Position numbers and translations under genes: made by a program. From an uncultured Clostridia bacterium (GTDB lineage: Bacteria > Bacillota > Clostridia > Christensenellales > Borkfalkiaceae), in contig CANQKF010000003.1 of the NCBI GenBank assembly GCA_947624445.1, forward strand, positions 1 through 64,000: a DNA stretch of 64,000 bases, given 5' to 3'. This document shows, one piece after another, positions 8,390 to 16,457 of this stretch (positions are counted from its first letter, which is position 1; every line of letters starts with the position of its first letter). The notes beneath the pieces were generated by a model that made no database searches, was not told where the DNA came from, and worked only from the letters and a program-made list of their open reading frames with translations.

Positions 8390-9454
8390 TCAGTCGCCCC
8401 CCGTAAGTTTCTTTTCGGTGTCCGCACGGGCGAGCGCGTCGATCATTTCATCGAGGTCGCCCGCGAGAAAAGATTCCATGTTGTGCACAGAAAGTCCGAT
8501 CCTGTGGTCGGTAATTCGGCTCTGCGGGAAGTTGTAGGTGCGGATGCGCTCGCTGCGGTCGCCCGTTCCGACGAGGCTCTTCCGGTTCGCCGCTTCCTCG
8601 CCCTGCGCGCGGCTCGAATAGTAGTCGTAGAGGCGGGATTGCAGCACGCGGAACGCCTTCTCCTTGTTCTTGAGCTGGCTACGCTCATCCTGGCAGGTGA
8701 CGACGATCCCCGTCGGAAAATGGGTGATGCGGATGGCGGTCTCCGTCTTGTTGACTTTCTGTCCGCCCGCGCCCGAGCTGCGGAACAGGTCGATGCGGAT
8801 ATCTTCGTCGCGGATCTCCGCCTCGATGTCCTCCGCTTCGGGAAGCACGGCGACGGTGCACGTCGACGTGTGGATGCGCCCCTGCGATTCGGTCTCGGGG
8901 ACGCGCTGGACGCGGTGCACCCCGCTCTCGAATTTGAGCCGCTTGTAGGCGCCCGCGCTCCCGATGAGCACGACCGCCTCCTTGATCCCGCCGAGCTCGG
9001 TCTCGCTGCGGTCGGCGACCTCCCACGAAAAGCGGTGCTTCTCGCAGTAGCCCATATACATGCGGTAGAGCTCGTAGGCAAAGAGCGCGGCCTCCTCGCC
9101 GCCCGCCCCCGCGCGGATCTCGAGCGTGCAGCCCCGCCCGTCGTTCTTATCCTTGGGCAGAAGCAAGATCTCGAGCTCCCGCTTCCGTGCCGAAAGCCGC
9201 TCTTTTAAGGCATACGCCTCCGCGAAGAGCAGTTCGCGCATGGCGGGGTCTCCCTCGTTTTCCGCCTCGCGAAAACACGCCTGCATCTCCGCTTCCGCGG
9301 CGACGTAGGCGCGATATCCCTTCACGATCTCTTCGAGCTCGGCGCGTTCCCGCGCGAGCTTGGCATAGTCCCCGAGCTTATAGGCGTCGGGCGCGGCGAG
9401 CCGCTCTGTGAGCGCGTCGTAACGCGCTGCGATCTCCTGCAATTTTTCGGTCAT
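8390..9454 (-). CDS. prfA: peptide chain release factor 1
   Basis: 354 residues. RF1 recognises UAA/UAG stop codons and triggers peptide release. The catalytic GGQ is at 230–232 (SSGAGGQKVNKTETA) and the conserved RVPETESQGRIHTS block precedes it. An open frame extends upstream, but the ATG at 9454 is chosen because it matches the RF1 N-terminus and overlaps the upstream prmC stop codon (TGATG), implying translational coupling to the enzyme that methylates its GGQ glutamine. Confidence 0.96.
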   Translation of the reverse strand: MTEKLQEIAARYDALTERLAAPDAYKLGDYAKLARERAELEEIVKGYRAYVAAEAEMQACFREAENEGDPAMRELLFAEAYALKERLSARKRELEILLLPKDKNDGRGCTLEIRAGAGGEEAALFAYELYRMYMGYCEKHRFSWEVADRSETELGGIKEAVVLIGSAGAYKRLKFESGVHRVQRVPETESQGRIHTSTCTVAVLPEAEDIEAEIRDEDIRIDLFRSSGAGGQKVNKTETAIRITHFPTGIVVTCQDERSQLKNKEKAFRVLQSRLYDYYSSRAQGEEAANRKSLVGTGDRSERIRTYNFPQSRITDHRIGLSVHNMESFLAGDLDEMIDALARADTEKKLTGGD

Positions 9455-11292
9455 CAGAAGCCCAATTTCACGACGCGCTCCACGCCCGCAAGGTCCTTGA
9501 CGACCATGGCGAAGTCGCACCGCGACGTCTCCTGAAAGATTTTGATGATCTCCTGCGCCTGCCCCTCCCCGCACTCGAGGATGAGCATGCCGCCGCGGCT
9601 GATGTGCCGTCCGACGCGCTGCGCGATCCTGCGGTAGAAATCCAGCCCGTCCTTGCCGCCGTCGAGGGCGACGCGGGGCTCGAAATCGCGCACGTCCTTG
9701 GGAAGGCTCTTGAGCTCCTCCGTGGGGATGTAGGGCGGATTGGCGGTGATGAGATCGAACCTGCCGCGGATCCCCGCGAACAGATCGCTCTTCACGAAGT
9801 TGACGTTCGCCTTGTTGATGCGGGCGTTCTCGCGGGCGACGTCGAGCGCGTCCTCCGAGATATCCGCGCCGAGGACGGTGACATGCTTCTCCTTCGCCGC
9901 CTCGCATGCGACGGCGACGGCGACCGCGCCGCTGCCCGTGCAAAGATCGAGCATGCTCCCCCGCTCGGGCAGGGAAGTGATCGCCTGCCGCACGAGGATC
10001 TCGGTCTCGGGGCGGGGAATGAGCACCCGCTCATCCACCTTGAACGTGTAGCCGTAGAACTCGGTATTGCCGTAAATATACCACAGGGGCCGCCCTGTGA
10101 GCCGTTCTTCAAAGACGGAGAGGATCTTCGCGCACTCGGCGCGGCGGACGATCCGCTCCTCCGAAAGGGCGCTCCTCGGGACGCCGAGCGAGATGGAGAG
10201 GATCCACTCTGCGTCCGCTTCGTCGATCCCGCGCCGCTTGAAGCTCTTCTTGATGAGCGATTGCAAATTGGAGAGCTTGTTCTCCGTGACGAACAGCTTT
10301 TCGGGGATCTCGGGGTCATCGTCCATGGCCTTTACCTTCTCGAACGCGGCGATCGCGCACTCGATCATCTTTTCGTCGGGCTCGCGCGTCGTGAGCTTCT
10401 GCAAGAGGTACCCGGGCGCCTTCAAGGGCAGCACGAGCACGGAATCCGTGCGGGCGAGCAGCCGCAGGAGCTCATAGGAGATCGCGGCGACGACGGGCAG
10501 CAACAACAGCCGCACCGCAAACGCGATCACGCGCGTCCAGATCCCCGTGATCCCCGCCGCGCGGTAGAGCATGCTGAGCGGCACGCCGACGAGCGCGAAC
10601 ACGATGATGGAGACGATGACGACGTGGAAGAGGAAGGTCGTGCCGCAGCGGTCGTGCAGGCGGGAGCTCTCCTTCACGTTCTCCTCCGTGAGCGGAAGGC
10701 CGTGCTCGTAGCAGTTGATCGTCTTGTGCTCGGCGCCGTGGTATTGGTAGGTCTCGCGGAGCGACTTGAAGAGCAACGTAAAGAGCACATACAGGATGAA
10801 CACGACGATGCGGAATCCCCCCTCGATGAGGTGATACCACAGCCCGTACATCGCCGATTCGCCCACGGCGGGCGCCGCGGCGGCAATGAGGGAGGTCAGT
10901 TTGAGGGGGAGCCAGATGAACAGCGCGAGCGCGAGCACGACGCCGATCGCGACGGAGACGCCCGTGAGGATCTCCCCCGCGCTCACCTTCCACTTCTCCG
11001 CCATGTATTCGGAGAGCTTGGTGGGCTCTTCGTCCTCGACGACGGCGACCTTCGCGCTGCGTAGCAGCGCCTGCATGCCGCCGACGAGAGAAAGAACAAA
11101 GCTTACGACGCCACGGAAAAAAGGCAGCCGCGCCAAAACCGACCGCTGTTCGATGGGTTTGATGCGCGTTGCCTCCACCTGGATCTCGCCGTTATCGTCG
11201 CGCACGGCGGTCGCCATGGCGGTCTTTCCCCGCATCATGACGCCCTGGATCACCGCCTGCCCGCCGATATAAGTTCTGTTTTTCTTTTTCAT
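9454..11292 (-). CDS. prmC: fusion: DUF1385 (YqhQ-like) membrane protein + release-factor glutamine methyltransferase PrmC
   Basis: 612 residues in one uninterrupted frame. Residues 1–330 are a complete DUF1385 protein (GGQAVIQGVMMRG start, several membrane segments, YHGAEHKTINCYE and SRLHDRCGTTFLF). Residues 335–612 are a complete PrmC/HemK: helical N-domain, SAM motif DLCTGSGAVAVAVA and the NPPY signature at 518–521. PrmC methylates the glutamine of the RF1/RF2 GGQ motif. In many Firmicutes the two are separate neighbours in the order rpmE–DUF1385–prmC–prfA; here they are joined, which would tether the methyltransferase to the membrane. The role of the DUF1385 part is unknown. Confidence 0.9.
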   Translation of the reverse strand: MKKKNRTYIGGQAVIQGVMMRGKTAMATAVRDDNGEIQVEATRIKPIEQRSVLARLPFFRGVVSFVLSLVGGMQALLRSAKVAVVEDEEPTKLSEYMAEKWKVSAGEILTGVSVAIGVVLALALFIWLPLKLTSLIAAAAPAVGESAMYGLWYHLIEGGFRIVVFILYVLFTLLFKSLRETYQYHGAEHKTINCYEHGLPLTEENVKESSRLHDRCGTTFLFHVVIVSIIVFALVGVPLSMLYRAAGITGIWTRVIAFAVRLLLLPVVAAISYELLRLLARTDSVLVLPLKAPGYLLQKLTTREPDEKMIECAIAAFEKVKAMDDDPEIPEKLFVTENKLSNLQSLIKKSFKRRGIDEADAEWILSISLGVPRSALSEERIVRRAECAKILSVFEERLTGRPLWYIYGNTEFYGYTFKVDERVLIPRPETEILVRQAITSLPERGSMLDLCTGSGAVAVAVACEAAKEKHVTVLGADISEDALDVARENARINKANVNFVKSDLFAGIRGRFDLITANPPYIPTEELKSLPKDVRDFEPRVALDGGKDGLDFYRRIAQRVGRHISRGGMLILECGEGQAQEIIKIFQETSRCDFAMVVKDLAGVERVVKLGF

Positions 11293-11322
11293 GCGCCCTT
11301 CCTGCGATCCGCAATAGCAAAA

Positions 11323-11341
11323 CAGCCTCGTGATGAGGCTG
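11323..11341 (-). terminator. putative terminator/attenuator after rpmE
   Basis: CAGCCTC pairs with GAGGCTG around a 5-base loop, followed on the minus strand by TTTTGC, 8 bases past the rpmE stop. It may partly separate rpmE from the DUF1385–prmC gene. Confidence 0.6.
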
Positions 11342-11348
11342 CGGTAGA

Positions 11349-11552
11349 TCAGATGCCGTATCTTTTCTTGAACTTATCGACTCTGCCGCCGGTATCGACG
11401 AGCTTCTGCCGCCCCGTGAAGAAGGGATGGCATTTGCTGCAGATATCCACCTTGAGCGTTTCGACATCCTTCGTCGTGCCGGTCTTGAACGTCGCGCCGC
11501 AGGCGCAGACGACCGTCACTTCATGATATTTGGGATGAATGCCGCTTTTCAT
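11349..11552 (-). CDS. rpmE: 50S ribosomal protein L31
   Basis: 67 residues, typical for the zinc-binding (C+) type of L31: CACG near residue 16 and CSKC at 38–41 supply the four metal ligands. An AGGTGG ribosome-binding site precedes the ATG at 11552. The frame continues upstream, but the extra sequence is not L31-like. First gene of the rpmE–DUF1385/prmC–prfA cluster. Confidence 0.96.
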   Translation of the reverse strand: MKSGIHPKYHEVTVVCACGATFKTGTTKDVETLKVDICSKCHPFFTGRQKLVDTGGRVDKFKKRYGI

Positions 11553-11710
11553 ATCGTTCCACCTCGCTTTCGATGATCTTTGTTCCCGACTATTATACCC
11601 GTTTTTCCCGCCGCCGTCAACTGATTTTGCCCCGATGATAAAAAAAACGACCAAGCGGGCACGGTTTTTTTCGGCAAATTGCCGAATTCGGGAAAAGCGA
11701 CGGGAAACGC

Positions 11711-11739
11711 TTGCAAAATCTCCGTTTTTGCGGTATAAT
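11711..11739 (+). promoter_or_regulatory. promoter of the dehydrogenase–cls transcript
   Basis: TTGCAA (11711–11716), 17-base spacer, TATAAT (11734–11739), 45 bases before the ATG at 11785. Confidence 0.8.
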
Positions 11740-11784
11740 ATGAAAAAAGTGTCCGCGCGGCCCTCCGTGCGGAAGGGGAACGCA

Positions 11785-12792
11785 ATGAATGTCTGGAAAC
11801 TTGCCGGAGCAAAAAACCTGGTGCGCTCGAACGCGCCGCTTCCCGCGCCCGCGGAAGGCATGCTCCGCGTCCGCGTGACAAAGGTCCTCATCGGCAATCT
11901 CGACGCCGCCATTTACGACGGCGCAGTCCGCGTGCAATATCCCTTGGTCCCCGGGCGGTTCGCCGTCGGCGTCGTGGGCGAGAGCGAGAGCTCCCGCTTC
12001 CCCAAGGGGACGCGCGTCCTCCTGCATTCCTACCGCCCCATCCTGCCCAAGGGCACCGAGAAAGCCGATCTCATCCTGTCCGACTACGAGATCTGCGGCA
12101 AGACGTGCGACGGCTTCCTCTCCGATTTCGTGCTCGCCTCGCCCGACAATATGACCGCCCTCCCCTCCTCCGTGACCGACGAGCAGGGCCTGCTCCTCCA
12201 TCACGTCGCCGCGGGAAAGGCGATCGCCGACCGTCTCGCCGCCCAGAAGGGGCAGCATGTCGTCGTTGTCGGCGCAAATCTCATGGGCATCCTGCTCTGC
12301 CAGATCCTCATCTACCAGCAGACGGCGCCCATCCTCGTGGACAGCGATCCCGACCGCCTCAAATTCGCCCGTTCGTGCGGCGTTTACTACACCGTCGCCG
12401 CGGATAAGACCATGGTGGACGACGTGTGCTCGCTCACGGGCGGAAGGCTCGCGAGCGGCGCCGTCTACATCGCCTCGGCGACGAAAAACGACCCGCGGAT
12501 CCCCTTCCGTCTCTGCGCGGACGGGGGCAAGGTCATCCTCTGCGGCTCGGGCATCGACGATCTCACGCTCGACCTCAAAGACGCCCTCATCAAGCATCTC
12601 ACCATCCACTGCATCTCCCACGGCGCGGGATACCTGCCCACCGCCATCAATCTCATGGCGAACGGGGCGATCGATCCCTCGCCCTTCCGCGCCAACACCG
12701 TGAAGGCGGGCAGGGCGGGCATGCTGCTCGCGAAATTCGCCGAAAAGCACGCGGAAGAGATCGGCTGCATCAACGTCATCGACCTATTATAA
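11785..12792 (+). CDS. MDR-family (alcohol-dehydrogenase-like) oxidoreductase without the usual catalytic zinc ligands
   Basis: 335 residues. The fold is medium-chain dehydrogenase/reductase: a GroES-like N-domain followed by a Rossmann domain ([15 protein letters not shown]). Positions that normally carry the zinc ligands (CGTD and GHE) read IGNLD and GRF, so a zinc-dependent alcohol dehydrogenase activity is unlikely; a quinone-reductase-like or other zinc-free reaction is possible. The start is set by AAGGGGAA 5 bases before the ATG; the frame is open upstream but overlaps the promoter. Cls follows 24 bases later. Confidence 0.8.
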   Translation: MNVWKLAGAKNLVRSNAPLPAPAEGMLRVRVTKVLIGNLDAAIYDGAVRVQYPLVPGRFAVGVVGESESSRFPKGTRVLLHSYRPILPKGTEKADLILSDYEICGKTCDGFLSDFVLASPDNMTALPSSVTDEQGLLLHHVAAGKAIADRLAAQKGQHVVVVGANLMGILLCQILIYQQTAPILVDSDPDRLKFARSCGVYYTVAADKTMVDDVCSLTGGRLASGAVYIASATKNDPRIPFRLCADGGKVILCGSGIDDLTLDLKDALIKHLTIHCISHGAGYLPTAINLMANGAIDPSPFRANTVKAGRAGMLLAKFAEKHAEEIGCINVIDLL

Positions 12793-12816
12793 CGATATAC
12801 GTCCCCCCGCTTACAT

Positions 12817-14190
12817 ATGCGGAAGTTCCGTCTTTTTTTGCGCGGGAGATTGTTTCCATGCACCCTTATCGCCGCGGCCGCGGTTCTCTGCGGCGGATCC
12901 CTCGCCGTGCGGCTCCCGCGGTTGCTTGCGCCCGTCGCCGTCCTCGAACGGGCATTTTCTTTCGCCGCGGCGATCTATGCGGCGACGCGCCGCGAGACCG
13001 CCGAGCGCAAACTCCTGCGCCTCATGCCGCTCTTTATCCCGTGGGTGGGCGCGATCTGCTGTTTTTGGTTCTCCGCCCCCGTCCGCGCGCCGCGGACGGA
13101 TACGGTGCATGCCCCGCACGGGTTCTTTGCGGAACCACCCTGCGCGGAAGAGGCGGTCGATTACTTCGCCGACGGCGCCGAAATGGGCCGCGCCCTGCTC
13201 GGGGACCTGAAAGCGGCCGAGCGGCGCATCTATCTCGAATACTACATCATCGCCGAGGGCGCCTTCTGGAGCAGGATCCTCTCCGTGCTCGAAGAGAAGG
13301 CGGCGGCGGGCGTCGACGTGCGCGTCATCTACGACGACTTCGGCTGCGCGCTCACCCTTCCGAAGGGGTACGCCGTGCGGCTCGCGAACAAGGGCATCCG
13401 CGCGGCGGTCTACCGCCCTCTGCGCTTCGGGCGCGGCTTCTCGGGGCGGGACCACAGAAAGCTCGCGGTGATCGACGGCGTCGCCTATCTCGGCGGCATC
13501 AACCTCGCCGACGAATACACGGGCGAGAAGATCCGCTTCGGGCATTGGAAGGATACGGCGGTCCGCGTCCGCGGGGAGGGCTTCGCCGCCCTCTTTCTCG
13601 AGACATGGCGGCTCCTCTGCCCCGCCGAAGCGAAGAGCGACGTGCCCGAAGCGCTTCCGCAGAGCGCATATGCGATCGTCGCCGATCCCTCGGAGGGCGA
13701 ACGGCGGGCGGGCATGGAACTGATCCCTCTCCTCGCGGGGAAAGCGGCGGCGCGGCTCTTTCTCTTCACCCCCTATCTCTCCCTCTCCGAGGGGCAGCGG
13801 CGGGCGCTCTGCACGGCGGTGCGGGCGGGCGTGGACGTGCGCGTCATGATCCCCCACATCCCCGATAAGCGCGCCGTGTTCTGGGTGACGCGCGCCTGTG
13901 CGCGGGAGCTCGAAGCCGCGGGCGTGGGCGTCCGCGAATACACCCCCGGCTTTCTGCACGCGAAGAGCCTCTGCGCCGACGGAAAATATGCGTTCGTCTC
14001 GAGCTACAACTGCGATTTCCGCAGCACGGAACTCCAGGCGGAATGCGGCGTGCTCTTCGGCGGAAAGGCCGCTGCGGCGGCGGAACGCGACTTCCTCGCC
14101 TGCTGGGCGCAGGGAACGCCGCTTCCCCGCACGAACGCCGCGGGACGGGCGCGGGACGCACTGCTCCGGTGCTTTGCCCCGCTCACATGA
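12817..14190 (+). CDS. cls: cardiolipin synthase (phospholipase D family)
   Basis: 457 residues. Two N-terminal hydrophobic segments (about 14–45 and 70–90) are followed by the two PLD catalytic motifs: HRKLAVIDG (His213) and HAKSLCADG (about residue 384). It condenses phosphatidylglycerol or related lipids to cardiolipin at the cytoplasmic membrane. It is slightly short for the family. No strong ribosome-binding site precedes this ATG, so the true start may differ by a few codons. Co-transcribed with the upstream dehydrogenase and the HAD/YfcE genes downstream. Confidence 0.9.
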   Translation: MRKFRLFLRGRLFPCTLIAAAAVLCGGSLAVRLPRLLAPVAVLERAFSFAAAIYAATRRETAERKLLRLMPLFIPWVGAICCFWFSAPVRAPRTDTVHAPHGFFAEPPCAEEAVDYFADGAEMGRALLGDLKAAERRIYLEYYIIAEGAFWSRILSVLEEKAAAGVDVRVIYDDFGCALTLPKGYAVRLANKGIRAAVYRPLRFGRGFSGRDHRKLAVIDGVAYLGGINLADEYTGEKIRFGHWKDTAVRVRGEGFAALFLETWRLLCPAEAKSDVPEALPQSAYAIVADPSEGERRAGMELIPLLAGKAAARLFLFTPYLSLSEGQRRALCTAVRAGVDVRVMIPHIPDKRAVFWVTRACARELEAAGVGVREYTPGFLHAKSLCADGKYAFVSSYNCDFRSTELQAECGVLFGGKAAAAAERDFLACWAQGTPLPRTNAAGRARDALLRCFAPLT

Positions 14191-14218
14191 TGCGCGCCGC
14201 GGGGCGCGCGGGATCCGG

Positions 14219-15019
14219 ATGATACGATTGATTGCATGCGATTTAGACGGCACCCTGCTCGACGGGAACAAGCAGCTCCCTGCGGAGATCTTCGATCTCA
14301 TCCCGCGGCTCGGTGCGATGGGCGTCCTCTTTGCGCCCGCCAGCGGAAGGCAATACGCCAATCTCCGCGCTCTCTTCGCGCCCGTGGAGAACGAGGTGCT
14401 CTTCATCTGCGAGAACGGCGCGCTCGTGAAGTTCCGCGGGGAGACCCTCTACCGTTCCCCCGTGGAGGATGCCTATCTCCCGCAGGCGCTCGCCGAGATC
14501 CGTGCCCTGCCCCACCTCTATCCCGTGCTGTGCGGCGAGGACTGCGCCTATCTCGAAAACCGCGAGGAGCCCTTCTACGGCCTCTCGATGGCGGCATACA
14601 CCAACTGCAAGCTCGTGCCCTCCCTCGACGGCGTGATCGGTCGGGAGCCCGTCTGCAAGATCGCCGTCTACGATGAACTCGGCGCGGCGGAAAACTGCAT
14701 CCGCGTGCTTCCCGCGCGGCTGCCCGCCCTCCGCACCGCCCTCTCGGGCGCCGATTGGTGCGACGTCTCCGCCCCCGAAGTCGATAAAGGCGCGGCGATC
14801 CGTGTCATCCGCACCGAATTCGGCATCCGCCGCGAGGAGTGCGTCGCCTTCGGCGACCATATGAACGACTACGAGATGCTCGTCGAATGCGGGCGGGCGT
14901 ATGTGCCTGAAAACGGCTATCCGCCCCTCATCCGCCTCATCGGGCAGACCGTCCCTTCCAACGAACGCGGGGGCGTTCTCCTGAAACTGCGCGAGCTTCT
15001 CGGGGAGAAACAGAAATGA
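14219..15019 (+). CDS. Cof-type HAD phosphatase
   Basis: 266 residues. HAD motif I is ACDLDGTLLDG at the N-terminus, motif II is APASGRQY, motif III includes the lysine of EVDKGAAI, and motif IV is AFGDHMNDYEML, with a Cof-type C2 cap between. Members dephosphorylate sugar phosphates, flavin or cofactor intermediates; the substrate is unknown. The ATG at 14219 is chosen over upstream in-frame codons because the DLDGT motif lies at the expected distance. It overlaps the next gene by ATGA. Confidence 0.88.
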   Translation: MIRLIACDLDGTLLDGNKQLPAEIFDLIPRLGAMGVLFAPASGRQYANLRALFAPVENEVLFICENGALVKFRGETLYRSPVEDAYLPQALAEIRALPHLYPVLCGEDCAYLENREEPFYGLSMAAYTNCKLVPSLDGVIGREPVCKIAVYDELGAAENCIRVLPARLPALRTALSGADWCDVSAPEVDKGAAIRVIRTEFGIRREECVAFGDHMNDYEMLVECGRAYVPENGYPPLIRLIGQTVPSNERGGVLLKLRELLGEKQK

Positions 15020-15555
15020 AATATGTGATCGCATCGGATATCCACGGCTCGGCATACTATTGCCGTCTGTTCAAGGAGCGCTGCCTCGAGGAGCGCCCCC
15101 AAAAGGTGCTGCTGCTCGGCGACCTCCTCTATCACGGCGCCCGCAACCCCCTGCCGCCCGAATATTCCACGCTCGGCTGCGCGGAGATCCTGAATTCCAT
15201 GAAAGACGACCTGCTCTGCGTGAAGGGCAACTGCGACAGCGAAGTGGATACCCTCGTCCTGGAGTTCCCCGTCTTCGCGGGGTTTTGCATCCTGCCCGCG
15301 GGGAAGCGGACGATGATCCTTACGCACGGGCATGAGATCCCCGCGTCCCTCAAAAAGGGGGATATCCTCGTCTGCGGCCACTTCCACGTGCCCGCCTTTG
15401 AGGAGCGGGAAAACTACACCTACGTCAACTGCGGCTCAGTCTCCATCCCCAAGGAAAATTCGCGGCATTCCTACCTCGTGTTCGACGGTGCGCGCCTTTT
15501 GTGGAAGGACGTTGAGACGGGAGAAACTTTCCGCGAGGAATATCTGGAAAAATAA
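15016..15555 (+). CDS. yfcE: YfcE-type metallophosphodiesterase
   Basis: 179 residues with the calcineurin-like metal-binding series SDIHG, GDLLYHG, GNCD, LTHGHE and GHFHVP. YfcE relatives hydrolyse phosphodiesters with Mn2+. It overlaps the HAD gene by four bases (ATGA), so translation is probably coupled. Last gene of the 11.8–15.6 kb transcript. Confidence 0.9.
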   Translation: MKYVIASDIHGSAYYCRLFKERCLEERPQKVLLLGDLLYHGARNPLPPEYSTLGCAEILNSMKDDLLCVKGNCDSEVDTLVLEFPVFAGFCILPAGKRTMILTHGHEIPASLKKGDILVCGHFHVPAFEERENYTYVNCGSVSIPKENSRHSYLVFDGARLLWKDVETGETFREEYLEK

Positions 15556-15581
15556 TTTCGCGGGAATTTTCGTCCAACCCC

Positions 15582-15610
15582 TTGACAGCGGTCCTGCGAT
15601 GGATTACACT
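15582..15610 (+). promoter_or_regulatory. promoter of small membrane protein 1
   Basis: TTGACA (15582–15587), 17-base spacer, TACACT (15605–15610), 30 bases before the start codon. Confidence 0.8.
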
Positions 15611-15640
15611 ATAAGCAAGAAACAAGGAAGGAGACTCTCT

Positions 15641-15871
15641 ATGGCTACATGGTTCAACAAACAGAGCAGGCTGGTGCAGATCATCTTGCTCCTCATTCCC
15701 GTCGTAAACTGGATCGTCGAGATCCTCGTCCGCTGGTCCGCGTTCCTGAAAACGAAGAGCATCGTCACCCTGCTCGTCGCGGTGCTCGTCACTTTCTTCG
15801 GGCTCGCCTTCGGATGGATCGACCTCGTATGGTGCCTGCTCTTCAAACATCTTCTCTTCGCAAAAGCTTGA
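15641..15871 (+). CDS. small two-helix membrane protein (paralogue 1)
   Basis: 76 residues: WFNKQSRLVQ, then a hydrophobic helix (IILLLIPVVNWIVEIL), the dipeptide-rich linker VRWSAFLK, and a second helix (IVTLLVAVLVTFFGLAFGWI). An AAGGAAGGAG ribosome-binding site lies 6–8 bases upstream. It shares the WF-x2-QS and VRWSAF signatures with the gene at 16046, so the two are tandem duplicates. Function unknown. Confidence 0.8.
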   Translation: MATWFNKQSRLVQIILLLIPVVNWIVEILVRWSAFLKTKSIVTLLVAVLVTFFGLAFGWIDLVWCLLFKHLLFAKA

Positions 15872-15876
15872 CCGAA

Positions 15877-15901
15877 AACCCGCCGATTTGGCGGGTTTTT
15901 T
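15877..15901 (+). terminator. terminator after small membrane protein 1
   Basis: AACCCGCC pairs with GGCGGGTT around GATTT, followed by six T residues, 5 bases after the stop codon. Confidence 0.9.
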
Positions 15902-15986
15902 GGGAATACGGCGCCTCTTTGCGGCATAGAATACCGTGTGCCCGCCTCCGCAAATCAAAAAAAGCCGAAAAACTTCATTCACCCTC

Positions 15987-16015
15987 TTGACATTTCCGTC
16001 CGGAATGTGTAGAAT
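15987..16015 (+). promoter_or_regulatory. promoter of small membrane protein 2
   Basis: TTGACA (15987–15992), 17-base spacer, TAGAAT (16010–16015), 30 bases before the start codon, the same distance as for paralogue 1. Confidence 0.8.
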
Positions 16016-16045
16016 AATAATATCAATTCATAAGGAGATAGAAAA

Positions 16046-16285
16046 ATGAATTTCGACACTTGGTTCCACAATCAAAGCAAAGTCATTCAGATCGTCCTTC
16101 TGATCCTCCCGCTCATCGGCTGGATTGTCGACCTTCTGGTCCGTTGGTCCGCTTTCATCAAGAAGAATTCCGCCGTCAATCTCGTTATGGCGCTCGTCAT
16201 CACGCTCTTCGGTGAATTCTGGATCCTCACCATTCTCGACGCGATCTGGATCGCGCTCAACAACAAGCTCTTCCTCGAAGAGTAA
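16046..16285 (+). CDS. small two-helix membrane protein (paralogue 2)
   Basis: 79 residues: WFHNQSKVIQ, a hydrophobic helix (IVLLILPLIGWIVDLL), VRWSAFIK, then a second helix (VNLVMALVITLFGEFWILTI). The ribosome-binding site is AAGGAG. Paralogous to the gene at 15641, but transcribed from its own promoter and ended by its own terminator, which suggests independent regulation. Function unknown. Confidence 0.8.
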   Translation: MNFDTWFHNQSKVIQIVLLILPLIGWIVDLLVRWSAFIKKNSAVNLVMALVITLFGEFWILTILDAIWIALNNKLFLEE

Positions 16286-16300
16286 CCGAACGGAAAGAAA

Positions 16301-16330
16301 AAATCGTCTCCCCTGCGAGACGATTTTTTT
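16301..16330 (+). terminator. strong terminator, probably bidirectional
   Basis: AAATCGTCTC pairs with GAGACGATTT around a 6-base loop with seven T residues on the plus strand. The minus strand also has a T-rich exit, so it may also end the phosphatase transcript coming from 16458. Confidence 0.9.
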
Positions 16331-16457
16331 GTTTGCATCCCCTGCGCCATTGCCGCACGAAGCAAAAAAACGGCGTGCCTTGCGCGAATATGTACGGGTA
16401 CGTATATCGATAAAAGCCCTGCGCGGCTCTGAACTCCGCGCACCGATGGAACGGATC

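Noticed and set aside
6057-8537. 826-codon plus-strand open frame across three minus-strand genes
   Set aside because: It spans two intergenic regions, including a promoter and a hairpin, and contradicts three well-supported genes.
12426-13868. 480-codon plus-strand frame overlapping the dehydrogenase and cls genes
   Set aside because: Arginine/proline-rich product typical of an out-of-frame reading of GC-rich genes; it bridges two well-supported genes in another frame.
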